In this document: piece after piece, positions 56,386 through 64,000 of the stretch
Layout: the number at the start of each line of letters is the position of its first letter
Numbering within the stretch: the stretch's first letter is position 1
Source: Bartonella sp. HY038
Lineage (GTDB): Bacteria; Pseudomonadota; Alphaproteobacteria; Rhizobiales; Rhizobiaceae
Direction of reading: 5' to 3'
DNA: 64,000 nucleotides
NCBI RefSeq assembly: GCF_014117425.1
Contig: NZ_CP059725.1
Location: 310,001 to 374,000, forward strand
Made by a program: the position numbers and the translations under genes
Notes under the pieces: generated by a model
Told to the model about the DNA's origin: nothing
Seen by the model: the letters and a program-made list of their open reading frames with translations, nothing else
The model's database searches: none

Positions 56386-56955
56386 TTAATGTGTTTTTTC
56401 ACGCGCAAAGTTCAGCACTGTTTCAAATGGTTTTGGTAATTTAACACGTTTTGGCATAACAAAATCTCCATTGATGCGAATGGCATATCGTGTCGATAGT
56501 TCCTCAATTACGTCTTGGGTTAGTTGTTTGTAGGTGGATAAAACTTGCGCAAAAAAAATATCTTTTTCAGCAAGAATAGAAAAATCACTACTTTTATAAA
56601 TGCACTTGTCTACTTCAATAAGGCAACGCTCTAAAAGGGGGGCACAAATATCTTCGTAATTGTAAACCATATTACGATATTGCTCCATGATAGGGTAACA
56701 ATCATAATCGGCTAATGGGTAATCCATGCGTATATTGCCAAGGTAATTTTTAATAAAGGCAAGTTTTTGTTTGGTTTTTTCATCAAGTTCCTCGCTTACT
56801 GCATCGCCAAAAGCTGCAATTTGGCTTGGTCTTTTATTAGGAAAGTAAATTCCACCTTTTGGCGAAAAATTATAATTGCCAACTTTATAAGCGTCGAAAA
56901 ATAGCTCAATATCTTTTACAACTTGTTTTAATAAAATAGTCATGCTGAGCACCAT
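56386..56955 (-). CDS. Hypothetical protein of unknown function
   Basis: I do not recognise this protein of about 185-189 residues. It has no signal peptide and no membrane segment. The start is one of two ATGs (56955 or 56943), neither with a clear ribosome site. It is mostly helical with many aromatic residues: KDIELFFDAYKVGNYNFSPKGGIYFPNKRPSQIAAF, YDCYPIMEQYRNMVYNYEDICAPLLERCLIEVDKCIYK. Three cysteines are spread through it. It is divergent from the threonine aldolase gene. Confidence 0.55.
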   Translation of the reverse strand: MVLSMTILLKQVVKDIELFFDAYKVGNYNFSPKGGIYFPNKRPSQIAAFGDAVSEELDEKTKQKLAFIKNYLGNIRMDYPLADYDCYPIMEQYRNMVYNYEDICAPLLERCLIEVDKCIYKSSDFSILAEKDIFFAQVLSTYKQLTQDVIEELSTRYAIRINGDFVMPKRVKLPKPFETVLNFAREKTH

Positions 56956-57107
56956 CTTGACAAGGGGTTTTATTTTTTATTTCTGTTATTATAATAGTGA
57001 CCAAGAATATTATAGTGTCAATCTATATTGATGAATTTGTCCTTAGATGGTTGCTTGGCTGTTGGGATCTTTTCACTTTGCTCTTAACCAAATTTATAGG
57101 TAAAATA

Positions 57108-58133
57108 ATGCTCAATTTTAGCTCTGATTATTTAGAAGGCGCTCATCCGCTTATTTTAGAAAACCTCATGAAAACTAATATGGAAAAAACGCCCGGTTAT
57201 GGCCTTGATCCCTATAGTGAAAAGGCAAAGCAAAAAATTAAAGACATTTGCAAAAAGCCTGATGCAGAAGTTTATTTTCTTGTTGGTGGCACTCAAACCA
57301 ATGCAACGGTGATTAAGGGTATTTTGCATTATTATGAAGGGGTTATTGCTGCTGAAACTGGCCATATTGCGACCCATGAAGCTGGTGCTATTGAAGCTGG
57401 CGGCCATAAGATTTTAACTTTGCCCCATGAAAATGGTAAAATCAGTGCAAAATCCGTCAGTGATTTTATCGATATTTTCAATAAGGATGGCAATAATGCC
57501 CATATGGTACAACCTGGTATGGTTTATATTTCTCATCCGACCGAATATGGCGCTCTTTATAGCGCCCAAGAGTTGCAAGATTTGCATGATATCTGCAAAA
57601 AGCATAATATTCCGCTTTTTCTTGATGGCGCACGCTTAGGCTATGGGCTAGCTGCAAGAAATACCGATGTTACCTTAGAAGTAATTGCTGAAACTTGTGA
57701 TGTCTTTTATATTGGTGGCACTAAGGTAGGTGCATTATTTGGTGAAGCCATTATTATTCCGCAAAAAGGTTTGGTCAGCCACTTCTTCACCTTTATTAAG
57801 CAACAAGGAGCATTGCTTGCCAAGGGTCGTATTCTTGGTATCCAGTTTGATACATTGTTTAGCGATAATCTTTATTTAAATATTGCCAAGCATGCGATCG
57901 ATATGGCGGAAAAACTCAAAAAAGGTTTTGCTGACAAAAATTATCGCTTTTTCTATCAATCGCCTACCAATCAGCAATTCATTATTCTTGAAAATGAAAA
58001 AATGGCGGAGTTAGCTCAAAAAGTGATCTTTAGTTTTTGGGAAACTTATGACGATAATCATACTGTCGTGCGCTTTGCCACCAGTTGGGCAACAAACGAA
58101 GCCGATATTGATCAATTACTCGCTATTATCTAA
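57108..58133 (+). CDS. Low-specificity L-threonine aldolase family enzyme
   Basis: This 341-residue PLP enzyme of the beta-eliminating lyase group cleaves threonine or allo-threonine to glycine and acetaldehyde. Marks are FSSDYLEGAHPLILENL, VGGTQTNATVIKGIL (PLP phosphate), HIATHEAGAIEAGGHK, LDGARLGYGLAA (Asp-Arg) and the Schiff-base Lys in YIGGTKVGALFGEA near residue 205. I chose the ATG at 57108 with AGG upstream; a 37-residue extension to 56997 is hydrophobic but looks like non-coding leader. Specificity between L- and allo-forms is not readable. Confidence 0.88.
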   Translation: MLNFSSDYLEGAHPLILENLMKTNMEKTPGYGLDPYSEKAKQKIKDICKKPDAEVYFLVGGTQTNATVIKGILHYYEGVIAAETGHIATHEAGAIEAGGHKILTLPHENGKISAKSVSDFIDIFNKDGNNAHMVQPGMVYISHPTEYGALYSAQELQDLHDICKKHNIPLFLDGARLGYGLAARNTDVTLEVIAETCDVFYIGGTKVGALFGEAIIIPQKGLVSHFFTFIKQQGALLAKGRILGIQFDTLFSDNLYLNIAKHAIDMAEKLKKGFADKNYRFFYQSPTNQQFIILENEKMAELAQKVIFSFWETYDDNHTVVRFATSWATNEADIDQLLAII

Positions 58134-58147
58134 GTAACTTGGCTAAA

Positions 58148-58180
58148 AAGCGGACGCTGTCGTAAAGACAGCCTCCGCTT
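58148..58180. terminator. Hairpin between convergent genes
   Basis: Fourteen-base arms (aagcggacgctgtc / gacagcctccgctt, one C-C mismatch) with a 5-nt loop lie between the threonine aldolase and dehydrogenase stops. Confidence 0.7.
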
Positions 58181-58200
58181 CAATAAACTACTTGTTTTTA

Positions 58201-59259
58201 TTATGCTCTTGGTGCTTCAACCAAAATTTTAATCTGAGTTTTTTCCTTGACCAAGGTTTCAAAACCTTCCGTCACAATATCATCAATCTGGATTTTTTTG
58301 GTAATCAACTTGTCGGCGGCAAAATAGCCTTGCGTCATCAGTTCCATAGTAGCTGGAAAAACATCGCGATAAGCAATAGTGCCTTTCATGGTACGTTCTT
58401 TCAGTACAAGTGTATTGGGCTGAATCGCAGCATCTTTTTCCCAAATGGAAACAACGATAACCTCACCCTCATAGCGCACACAATCGATATTTTGTTGCAA
58501 AACGCTTGGCACGCCGGTTACTTCAAAGGCAACTTCAACACCTCCGCCCGATAATTCGCGGATACGCTCGGTTACATTTTCAGTCGCTGGATTAATTGCA
58601 TGGCTCGCACCAAGCTCCAAAGCTTTTTTGCTGCGTTGCTCGGATAATTCTACAACGTAAATTTGCGCAGCGCCTGCAGCACGTAAGGCTTCAACCACCA
58701 AAAGACCAATTGGCCCGGCACCAAAAACAACGGCCTTATCGCCAGCTCGCAATTTGCTGATACGCACCGCGTGAAGGGCAACCGCGGCGGGTTCTACCAA
58801 CGCGCCTTGCTCCAATGATAGACTATCAGGCATTTTATGCACCATATGCTCGGCTACAACTGTGTAACTCGCAAAACCGCCGCCACCACCGGAAAGGCCA
58901 TGAAAGCCCAATTCGTCACAAAGATTATATTTGCCATGCCGGCAAGCATCACAATTGCCACAAGATAAGATAGGCTCAACTACAACACGGTCTCCCACTT
59001 TAACGCGGGTAACACCTTCGCCAATCTCGCTAACGACACCGGAAAATTCGTGCCCCATAATAATAGGAGCTTGTTCACCACTAATTGCATGGGGTTTATC
59101 AACCGGAATAAAAATTGGCCCAGCAATATATTCATGTAAGTCACTGCCACAAATGCCAGTCCAAGCCACATTAATTTTGACTTTGCCAGCACTCACCTGC
59201 GGCTCACTCACTTCTTCAACTCTAATATCCCCTGCTTTATACCAACGTGCAGCTTTCAT
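58201..59259 (-). CDS. Zinc-dependent 2,3-butanediol/sorbitol dehydrogenase-like enzyme
   Basis: This 352-residue medium-chain dehydrogenase has the catalytic zinc site (GICGSDLHEYIAG with Cys and His near 37-42, MGHEFSGVV), the structural zinc cysteines CGNCDACRHGKYNLC, and the NAD fold VVFGAGPIGLLVVEALRA. GFHGLSGGGGGFASYTVV and IPVDKPHAISGEQAP match the butanediol dehydrogenase branch of Bacillus BdhA type. It stands alone on the minus strand. The exact polyol or diol is uncertain. Confidence 0.87.
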   Translation of the reverse strand: MKAARWYKAGDIRVEEVSEPQVSAGKVKINVAWTGICGSDLHEYIAGPIFIPVDKPHAISGEQAPIIMGHEFSGVVSEIGEGVTRVKVGDRVVVEPILSCGNCDACRHGKYNLCDELGFHGLSGGGGGFASYTVVAEHMVHKMPDSLSLEQGALVEPAAVALHAVRISKLRAGDKAVVFGAGPIGLLVVEALRAAGAAQIYVVELSEQRSKKALELGASHAINPATENVTERIRELSGGGVEVAFEVTGVPSVLQQNIDCVRYEGEVIVVSIWEKDAAIQPNTLVLKERTMKGTIAYRDVFPATMELMTQGYFAADKLITKKIQIDDIVTEGFETLVKEKTQIKILVEAPRA

Positions 59260-59618
59260 TTTGTTTTCCTTTCAAGGTCAAACAACAACCTACTCAAATG
59301 GTTCATATGTTGAAACCAATGGGTGCGTATGGGAATTTAAATTGATTCTAATACCAATTTTATGAATGTCCAGCATAATCTTGCAACATATTTCTATTGG
59401 AAGTGACGGTATTAAAATACCTATAATAACAGAGATAAAAGTCGCGAAAGTCACTTGCTCAAAGCTTGAAGCATCGTAGCTTTTGGCTCTAGCCATTTTT
59501 GTCATATGCGGAAAAGCCAGCATCTATAAAGAATCTTTGCTTAAATCAAGAATTTGAATTGACTTAAGAACAAAAAGAGAACATAAATAATACAAATAAT
59601 GAATATATGGAGAATCGA
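59260..59618. other. Intergenic upstream of the butanediol-dehydrogenase-like gene
   Basis: A 77-codon minus-strand ORF here (59290-59523) has no ribosome site and no motif and is not called. A short palindrome ggtattaaaatacc lies at about 59408-59421. Confidence 0.45.
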
Positions 59619-59705
59619 ATGTCAGACCTTATCTATGATATGATTTCATTTGTATCTATTATGCTTTTTGTTGCCACCATTGGCATTTGGATGGTTGCTT
59701 TATAA
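59619..59705 (+). CDS. Very small single-span membrane protein (28 residues)
   Basis: GGAG lies six bases before an ATG that opens 28 codons. A short polar start (MSDLIYDM) is followed by about 18 hydrophobic residues (ISFVSIMLFVATIGIWMV), enough for one membrane helix with the N-terminus outside or inside undetermined. The ribosome site, a charge-poor helix and a clean stop favour a real gene. Such peptides often regulate a membrane transporter or enzyme; no partner is obvious here. It precedes carB by 277 bp. Confidence 0.55.
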   Translation: MSDLIYDMISFVSIMLFVATIGIWMVAL

Positions 59706-59741
59706 AAGTAACATATTTTGTGTTTTATGCGGGTGGGGAAA

Positions 59742-59766
59742 GGCCATATGCAACATGCATATGGCC
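59742..59766. promoter_or_regulatory. Hairpin in the carB leader region
   Basis: A perfect 10-bp inverted repeat (ggccatatgc / gcatatggcc) with a 5-nt loop. It lacks a T tract, so termination is unlikely; it may be a leader structure of carB or the 3' end of the small membrane ORF. Confidence 0.5.
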
Positions 59767-59982
59767 GTGTTAGAGCCGTAATTTTCACAAATTGGAAATA
59801 TACTCAATAATTTAGCATTTTACATTGATGTGATTTAAGCGGGGAAAAAAAGCAAGATTGCATTTTGGGGGTTACTTTTCATGAGCAATTGGCATATAAA
59901 ACACACTTAGCCTTATATGTTAGAAATTTATCAACCCGACGGTATTAAAGCCGCTCGGGCGTTTGCCACAGGAAAAAGCGCC

Positions 59983-62900
59983 ATGCCAAAACGTTCTGAT
60001 ATCAAATCCATTCTTATTATTGGTGCGGGTCCCATTATTATTGGACAGGCTTGTGAATTTGACTATTCCGGTACGCAGGCATGTAAGGCTTTGAAGGAAG
60101 AAGGTTACCGTGTTATTTTGGTAAATTCCAATCCTGCGACAATCATGACTGATCCAGATCTTGCTGATGCAACTTATATTGAGCCAATCACACCAGAAGT
60201 GGTTGCCAAAATCATTGCTAAAGAGCGGCCAGATGCGCTTTTACCAACCATGGGTGGGCAAACTGCATTAAATACAGCGCTTTCACTCAAGCGTATGGGG
60301 GTTCTTGATCGCTATAATGTTGAAATGATTGGTGCTAATGCTGAAGCCATTGATAAGGCGGAAGATCGTGCGCTGTTTCGTGAAGCGATGAAGAAAATTG
60401 GTCTTGAAACACCGCGCTCAATGCTTGCCAATGCAACGGAAATCAAAGAAGAAGATCGCGCTATCCATGAGGCTGAGCGCACGCGTTTACGCAGTGAATT
60501 ATCGGGCGATGCGCTTGATAAGGCTTTAGATGAATTAGAGACAAAATGGCAGCTAGGTTCGGCTGCGCGCAAACAGCGCTATATTGCCCATGGTATGGGT
60601 AAAGCTGGTCAAGCTTTGGATCATGTGGGTTTGCCAGCAATTATTCGCCCATCCTTTACCCTTGGTGGTACAGGCGGTGGTATTGCTTATAACCGTACTC
60701 AGTTTTATGAAATTGTTGAAGGTGGGCTTGATGCCTCGCCAACTACGGAAGTTTTAATTGAAGAAAGCGTTCTTGGTTGGAAAGAGTATGAAATGGAAGT
60801 GGTGCGTGACCGCAAGGATAATTGCATCATCATCTGCTCAATTGAAAATATTGATCCAATGGGCGTGCATACTGGCGACTCAATTACTGTTGCGCCAGCA
60901 TTAACCTTGACCGACAAAGAATATCAAATCATGCGTAATGCCTCTATCGCGGTCTTGCGCGAAATTGGTGTTGAAACCGGTGGTTCCAACGTGCAGTTTG
61001 CTGTTGATCCAGCAACTGGCCGCTTGATTGTTATTGAAATGAATCCGCGCGTATCGCGCTCTTCGGCACTTGCTTCTAAAGCAACTGGTTTTCCCATTGC
61101 AAAAATTGCAGCTAAGCTTGCCATTGGTTATACTTTGGACGAGCTTGAAAATGATATTACGGGCGGTGCAACGCCTGCATCATTTGAACCATCCATTGAT
61201 TATGTGGTTACTAAAATTCCGCGTTTTGCTTTTGAAAAATTTCATGGCTCATCAAATGTCTTAACCACCGCTATGAAATCGGTGGGTGAAGTTATGGCCA
61301 TTGGTCGTACTTTCAACGAGTCTTTGCAAAAAGCTTTACGTGGTTTAGAAACAGGCCTTACTGGGCTTGATGAAATTTTAGTGCCAGAGCATGAAGAGGG
61401 CGATGAGAAAAATGCCATTCGTGCCGCTATTGGTACGCCAACGCCAGATCGTTTGCGCTATGTTGCCCAAGCCATGCGTATGGGTTTAACTTTGGCAGAA
61501 ATTCACCAAATTAGTCGTATTGATCCTTGGTTCTTGGAGCAAATTTACGCCATTGTTCAAATGGAAGAGCGTATTCGCGTTAATGGATTGCCAGAAGATC
61601 AAGAAAATTTGCGTATGCTTAAATCCATGGGCTTTTCAGATGCACGCCTTGGTACACTTATTGGCAAAAATGCCGATTTCGTTGCCAATTTGCGTAAAAA
61701 TTTGGATGTTAAGCCAGTATTTAAGCGTATTGATACCTGCGCGGCAGAATTTGCTTCGCCAACCGCCTATATGTATTCAACTTATGAAGTGCCATTTGCC
61801 GGCAGCATTCGTTCAGAAGCGCAAGTATCAAGCCGTAAAAAAGTGGTTATTCTTGGTGGTGGGCCAAACCGTATTGGGCAAGGCATCGAATTCGATTATT
61901 GCTGCTGTCATGCCGCCTTTGCGCTTCGTGATGCTGGTTATGAAGCGATTATGATCAATTGTAACCCCGAAACTGTTTCAACCGATTATGATACATCAGA
62001 CCGCCTTTACTTTGAGCCATTAACCGCTGAAGATGTGCTATCTATCCTTGAAGCGGAAAAAGAAAAAGGCGAGCTTGTCGGTGTTATCGTTCAGTTTGGT
62101 GGTCAAACGCCACTGAAATTGGCCGCAGCGCTTGAAAAGGCTGGTATTCCAATCCTTGGCACATCACCCGATGCAATTGATTTAGCCGAAGATCGTGATC
62201 GCTTCCAAAAGCTTTTGGTAAAGCTTGATTTAACCCAACCTAAAAACGGTATTGCTTATTCGGTTGAGCAAGCGCGACTTATTGCAACAGAACTTGGTTT
62301 TCCATTGGTTGTGCGTCCATCATATGTCTTGGGCGGCCGCGCTATGCAAATCATTAATGATGAGCGCAATTTGCAAAACTATCTTCTTGATACAGTTCCA
62401 GAATTGGTACCTGAAGATATTAAAGCGCGTTATCCAAATGATAAAACTGGGCAAATCAATACGTTGCTTGGCAAAAACCCATTGCTTTTCGACACCTATT
62501 TGACCAATGCTATTGAGGTTGATGTTGATTGCCTATGTGATGGCACCAATACGACAGTTGTTGGTATTATGGAGCACATCGAAGAAGCTGGTATCCATTC
62601 GGGCGATTCAGCCTGTTCACTTCCAGTCCACACTTTGTCTGCTGAAATTGTTGCAGAATTAGAACGCCAAACAGCAGCGCTTGCTAAGGCATTGCATGTT
62701 GGTGGTTTAATGAATGTGCAATATGCGATTAAAGATGGTGTCATTTATGTGCTTGAGGTTAATCCTCGTGCATCACGCACGGTGCCATTCGTTGCAAAAG
62801 CTATTGGCCGACCTGTTGCAAAAATCGCTGCCCGCATTATGGCAGGTGAACAATTGGATGGTGCTTATAATCAATATGGTGGCAAGCCGATTGAACCAAA

Positions 62901-63471
62901 GCGCCAACATATTGCAGTTAAAGAAGCAGTATTTCCATTTGCGCGTTTCCCTGGTGTTGACACTTTGCTTGGGCCAGAAATGCGCTCAACTGGTGAGGTT
63001 ATGGGGCTTGATTATGATTTTGCTATGGCTTTTGCCAAAGCACAGCTAGGTGCTGGTGTAGATCTTCCTCGCTCTGGTACTTTATTTGTTTCTGTGCGTG
63101 ATAGCGATAAGGCGCGGGTACTAAAACCAGTCAAACAATTGGCAGCCCTTGGTTTTTCTATTCTTGCTTCAAGCGGTACGCAAAAATTCTTGAGCGAAAA
63201 TGGTGTGGAAGCTACTAAAATCAATAAGGTTTTAGAAGGCCATCCGCATATTGAAGATGCCATTCGCAACCGTCAGGTGCATATTATCTTTAATACTACC
63301 GATAGCCCAAGTGCGGTATCCGATTCCAAATCGCTTCGTCTTGCTGCGTTGTTGCAAAAAGTACCTTATTACACCACCATATCTGGTGCTGAATCAGTTG
63401 CTGAAGCAATTGAAGCCTTAAATGCTGGCTCACTTGAAGTGCGCGCATTGCAAGAATATTTTATTGCATAA
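59983..63471 (+). CDS. carB: Carbamoyl-phosphate synthase large subunit
   Basis: This 1162-residue enzyme makes carbamoyl phosphate from glutamine-derived ammonia, bicarbonate and ATP for arginine and pyrimidines. It has two homologous ATP-grasp halves, each with an [26 protein letters not shown] start (residues about 10 and 620). The phosphate-binding [15 protein letters not shown] and [10 protein letters not shown] loops are also doubled. The C-terminal MGS-like allosteric domain follows ([29 protein letters not shown]). I chose the ATG at 59983 because MPKRSDIKS is the family start; an in-frame ATG at 59917 would add 22 residues. No carA is in the window. Confidence 0.97.
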   Translation: MPKRSDIKSILIIGAGPIIIGQACEFDYSGTQACKALKEEGYRVILVNSNPATIMTDPDLADATYIEPITPEVVAKIIAKERPDALLPTMGGQTALNTALSLKRMGVLDRYNVEMIGANAEAIDKAEDRALFREAMKKIGLETPRSMLANATEIKEEDRAIHEAERTRLRSELSGDALDKALDELETKWQLGSAARKQRYIAHGMGKAGQALDHVGLPAIIRPSFTLGGTGGGIAYNRTQFYEIVEGGLDASPTTEVLIEESVLGWKEYEMEVVRDRKDNCIIICSIENIDPMGVHTGDSITVAPALTLTDKEYQIMRNASIAVLREIGVETGGSNVQFAVDPATGRLIVIEMNPRVSRSSALASKATGFPIAKIAAKLAIGYTLDELENDITGGATPASFEPSIDYVVTKIPRFAFEKFHGSSNVLTTAMKSVGEVMAIGRTFNESLQKALRGLETGLTGLDEILVPEHEEGDEKNAIRAAIGTPTPDRLRYVAQAMRMGLTLAEIHQISRIDPWFLEQIYAIVQMEERIRVNGLPEDQENLRMLKSMGFSDARLGTLIGKNADFVANLRKNLDVKPVFKRIDTCAAEFASPTAYMYSTYEVPFAGSIRSEAQVSSRKKVVILGGGPNRIGQGIEFDYCCCHAAFALRDAGYEAIMINCNPETVSTDYDTSDRLYFEPLTAEDVLSILEAEKEKGELVGVIVQFGGQTPLKLAAALEKAGIPILGTSPDAIDLAEDRDRFQKLLVKLDLTQPKNGIAYSVEQARLIATELGFPLVVRPSYVLGGRAMQIINDERNLQNYLLDTVPELVPEDIKARYPNDKTGQINTLLGKNPLLFDTYLTNAIEVDVDCLCDGTNTTVVGIMEHIEEAGIHSGDSACSLPVHTLSAEIVAELERQTAALAKALHVGGLMNVQYAIKDGVIYVLEVNPRASRTVPFVAKAIGRPVAKIAARIMAGEQLDGAYNQYGGKPIEPKRQHIAVKEAVFPFARFPGVDTLLGPEMRSTGEVMGLDYDFAMAFAKAQLGAGVDLPRSGTLFVSVRDSDKARVLKPVKQLAALGFSILASSGTQKFLSENGVEATKINKVLEGHPHIEDAIRNRQVHIIFNTTDSPSAVSDSKSLRLAALLQKVPYYTTISGAESVAEAIEALNAGSLEVRALQEYFIA

Positions 63472-63524
63472 GCTTAATTTCAGCTAGGGGGTAGCTTCCT
63501 AGCTTTTATTTGAAACTAAAAGAG

Positions 63525-63559
63525 CCAAGCATTTGTTCATCACAAATGCTTGGTTTTTT
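63525..63559 (+). terminator. Rho-independent terminator of carB
   Basis: A 12-bp perfect stem (ccaagcatttgt / acaaatgcttgg) with a 5-nt loop followed by TTTTTT, 54 bp after the stop. Confidence 0.92.
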
Positions 63560-63715
63560 ATTTTGGTCTTTTTATTTTTGGCGTGTATGTTATGGGCAAG
63601 AGTTGTTATGCAATGACTTTTTGACATAATAGTTGTTGTTGCAATTAAAACGCCTTTAAAGTCAAACTGATGCGGCAGCTTTGCGTTAAATAGAAAATGC
63701 AATGGGGGAATAAAA

Positions 63716-64000
63716 ATGGTGGCAGATTTAAAAAAGCGGATTGAAATTTGTGTTGCTAATATTACGACATTGAAAGTTGATGCAATTGTAAATGCTGCCA
63801 ATAGCTCATTATTGGGCGGTGGCGGCGTTGATGGTGCAATTCATCGCGCTGCCGGGCCTGAGCTTGCGCTTGAATGTCGTATGTTGAATGGCTGTAAAAC
63901 GGGGCAAGCAAAAATAACTAAAGCCTATAAATTGCCTGCACAATTTGTGATCCATACGGTTGGGCCGGTTTGGCAAGATGGTAATCATGATGAGCCAAAA
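63716..64000 (+). CDS. Macro-domain protein, ADP-ribose hydrolase-like (partial, N-terminus)
   Basis: The last 95 codons of the window open a macro domain: [42 protein letters not shown] is the ADP-ribose-binding core with the catalytic Asn and the [10 protein letters not shown] loop. [26 protein letters not shown] follows. This matches the YmdB/O-acetyl-ADP-ribose deacetylase group. A GGGGGA site precedes the ATG. The gene runs off the right edge, so length and any further domains are unknown. Confidence 0.88.
   Translation, partial: MVADLKKRIEICVANITTLKVDAIVNAANSSLLGGGGVDGAIHRAAGPELALECRMLNGCKTGQAKITKAYKLPAQFVIHTVGPVWQDGNHDEPK

Noticed and set aside
59290..59523. 77-codon minus-strand ORF upstream of the butanediol-dehydrogenase-like gene
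   Set aside because: No ribosome site, no motif, and composition like untranslated AT-rich DNA.

Overview
The window is chromosomal DNA of an AT-rich alphaproteobacterium, most likely a Hyphomicrobiales member near Brucellaceae/Bartonellaceae. The strongest pointer is a complete alphaproteobacterial general stress response locus (phyR, nepR, ecfG and HWE-type histidine kinases). The housekeeping proteins (PurH, Asd, FabI, CarB, LysA with a small LptM-like lipoprotein) read like those of that order. The species is not assigned.

Layout. 1-5.8 kb: start of an MFS transporter, a CopZ-like copper chaperone, and a ribose-type ABC transporter divergent from an exported nucleoside hydrolase; together these look like a periplasmic nucleoside-to-ribose scavenging unit. 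5.9-16.1 kb: an integrated element at the 3' end of tRNA-Phe, bounded by a 16-bp direct repeat. It holds a tyrosine integrase, an AlpA-like regulator, a frameshifted primase, a DUF3987 protein and a type III restriction-modification cargo; the core gene order resembles phage satellites. 16.4-24.1 kb: the stress response region, with phyR divergent from nepR-ecfG, two apparently competent HWE kinases and two tandem paralogues that have lost the phospho-acceptor histidine. 24.2-29.8 kb: asd, a possible small protein, purH, a lipoprotein and an aldehyde dehydrogenase. 29.9-34 kb: a MITE-like inverted-repeat element and a large glycine-rich autotransporter. 34.4-46.3 kb: metabolic and envelope genes (sdaA, peroxiredoxin, pgm, fabI, phosphatase, lptM-lysA, ureidoglycine aminohydrolase, ugd, glycosyltransferase). 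46.9-50.8 kb: glpD-glpF-glpK glycerol operon, whose GlpF departs from both NPA motifs. 50.9-55.9 kb: a NitT/TauT-type ABC transporter divergent from a TctD/TctE-like two-component system. 56.4-64 kb: a hypothetical protein, threonine aldolase, butanediol-dehydrogenase-like enzyme, a 28-residue membrane peptide, carB, and the start of a macro-domain protein.

The points most worth following are the pseudokinase paralogues next to the stress response core, the three hairpin-forming 34-bp repeats in the nepR leader, the 10-bp repeat that accounts for the primase frameshift, the element's paired DnaA boxes and large palindrome, and two very small ORFs with good ribosome binding sites. All homology statements come from reading motifs; no database search was run.
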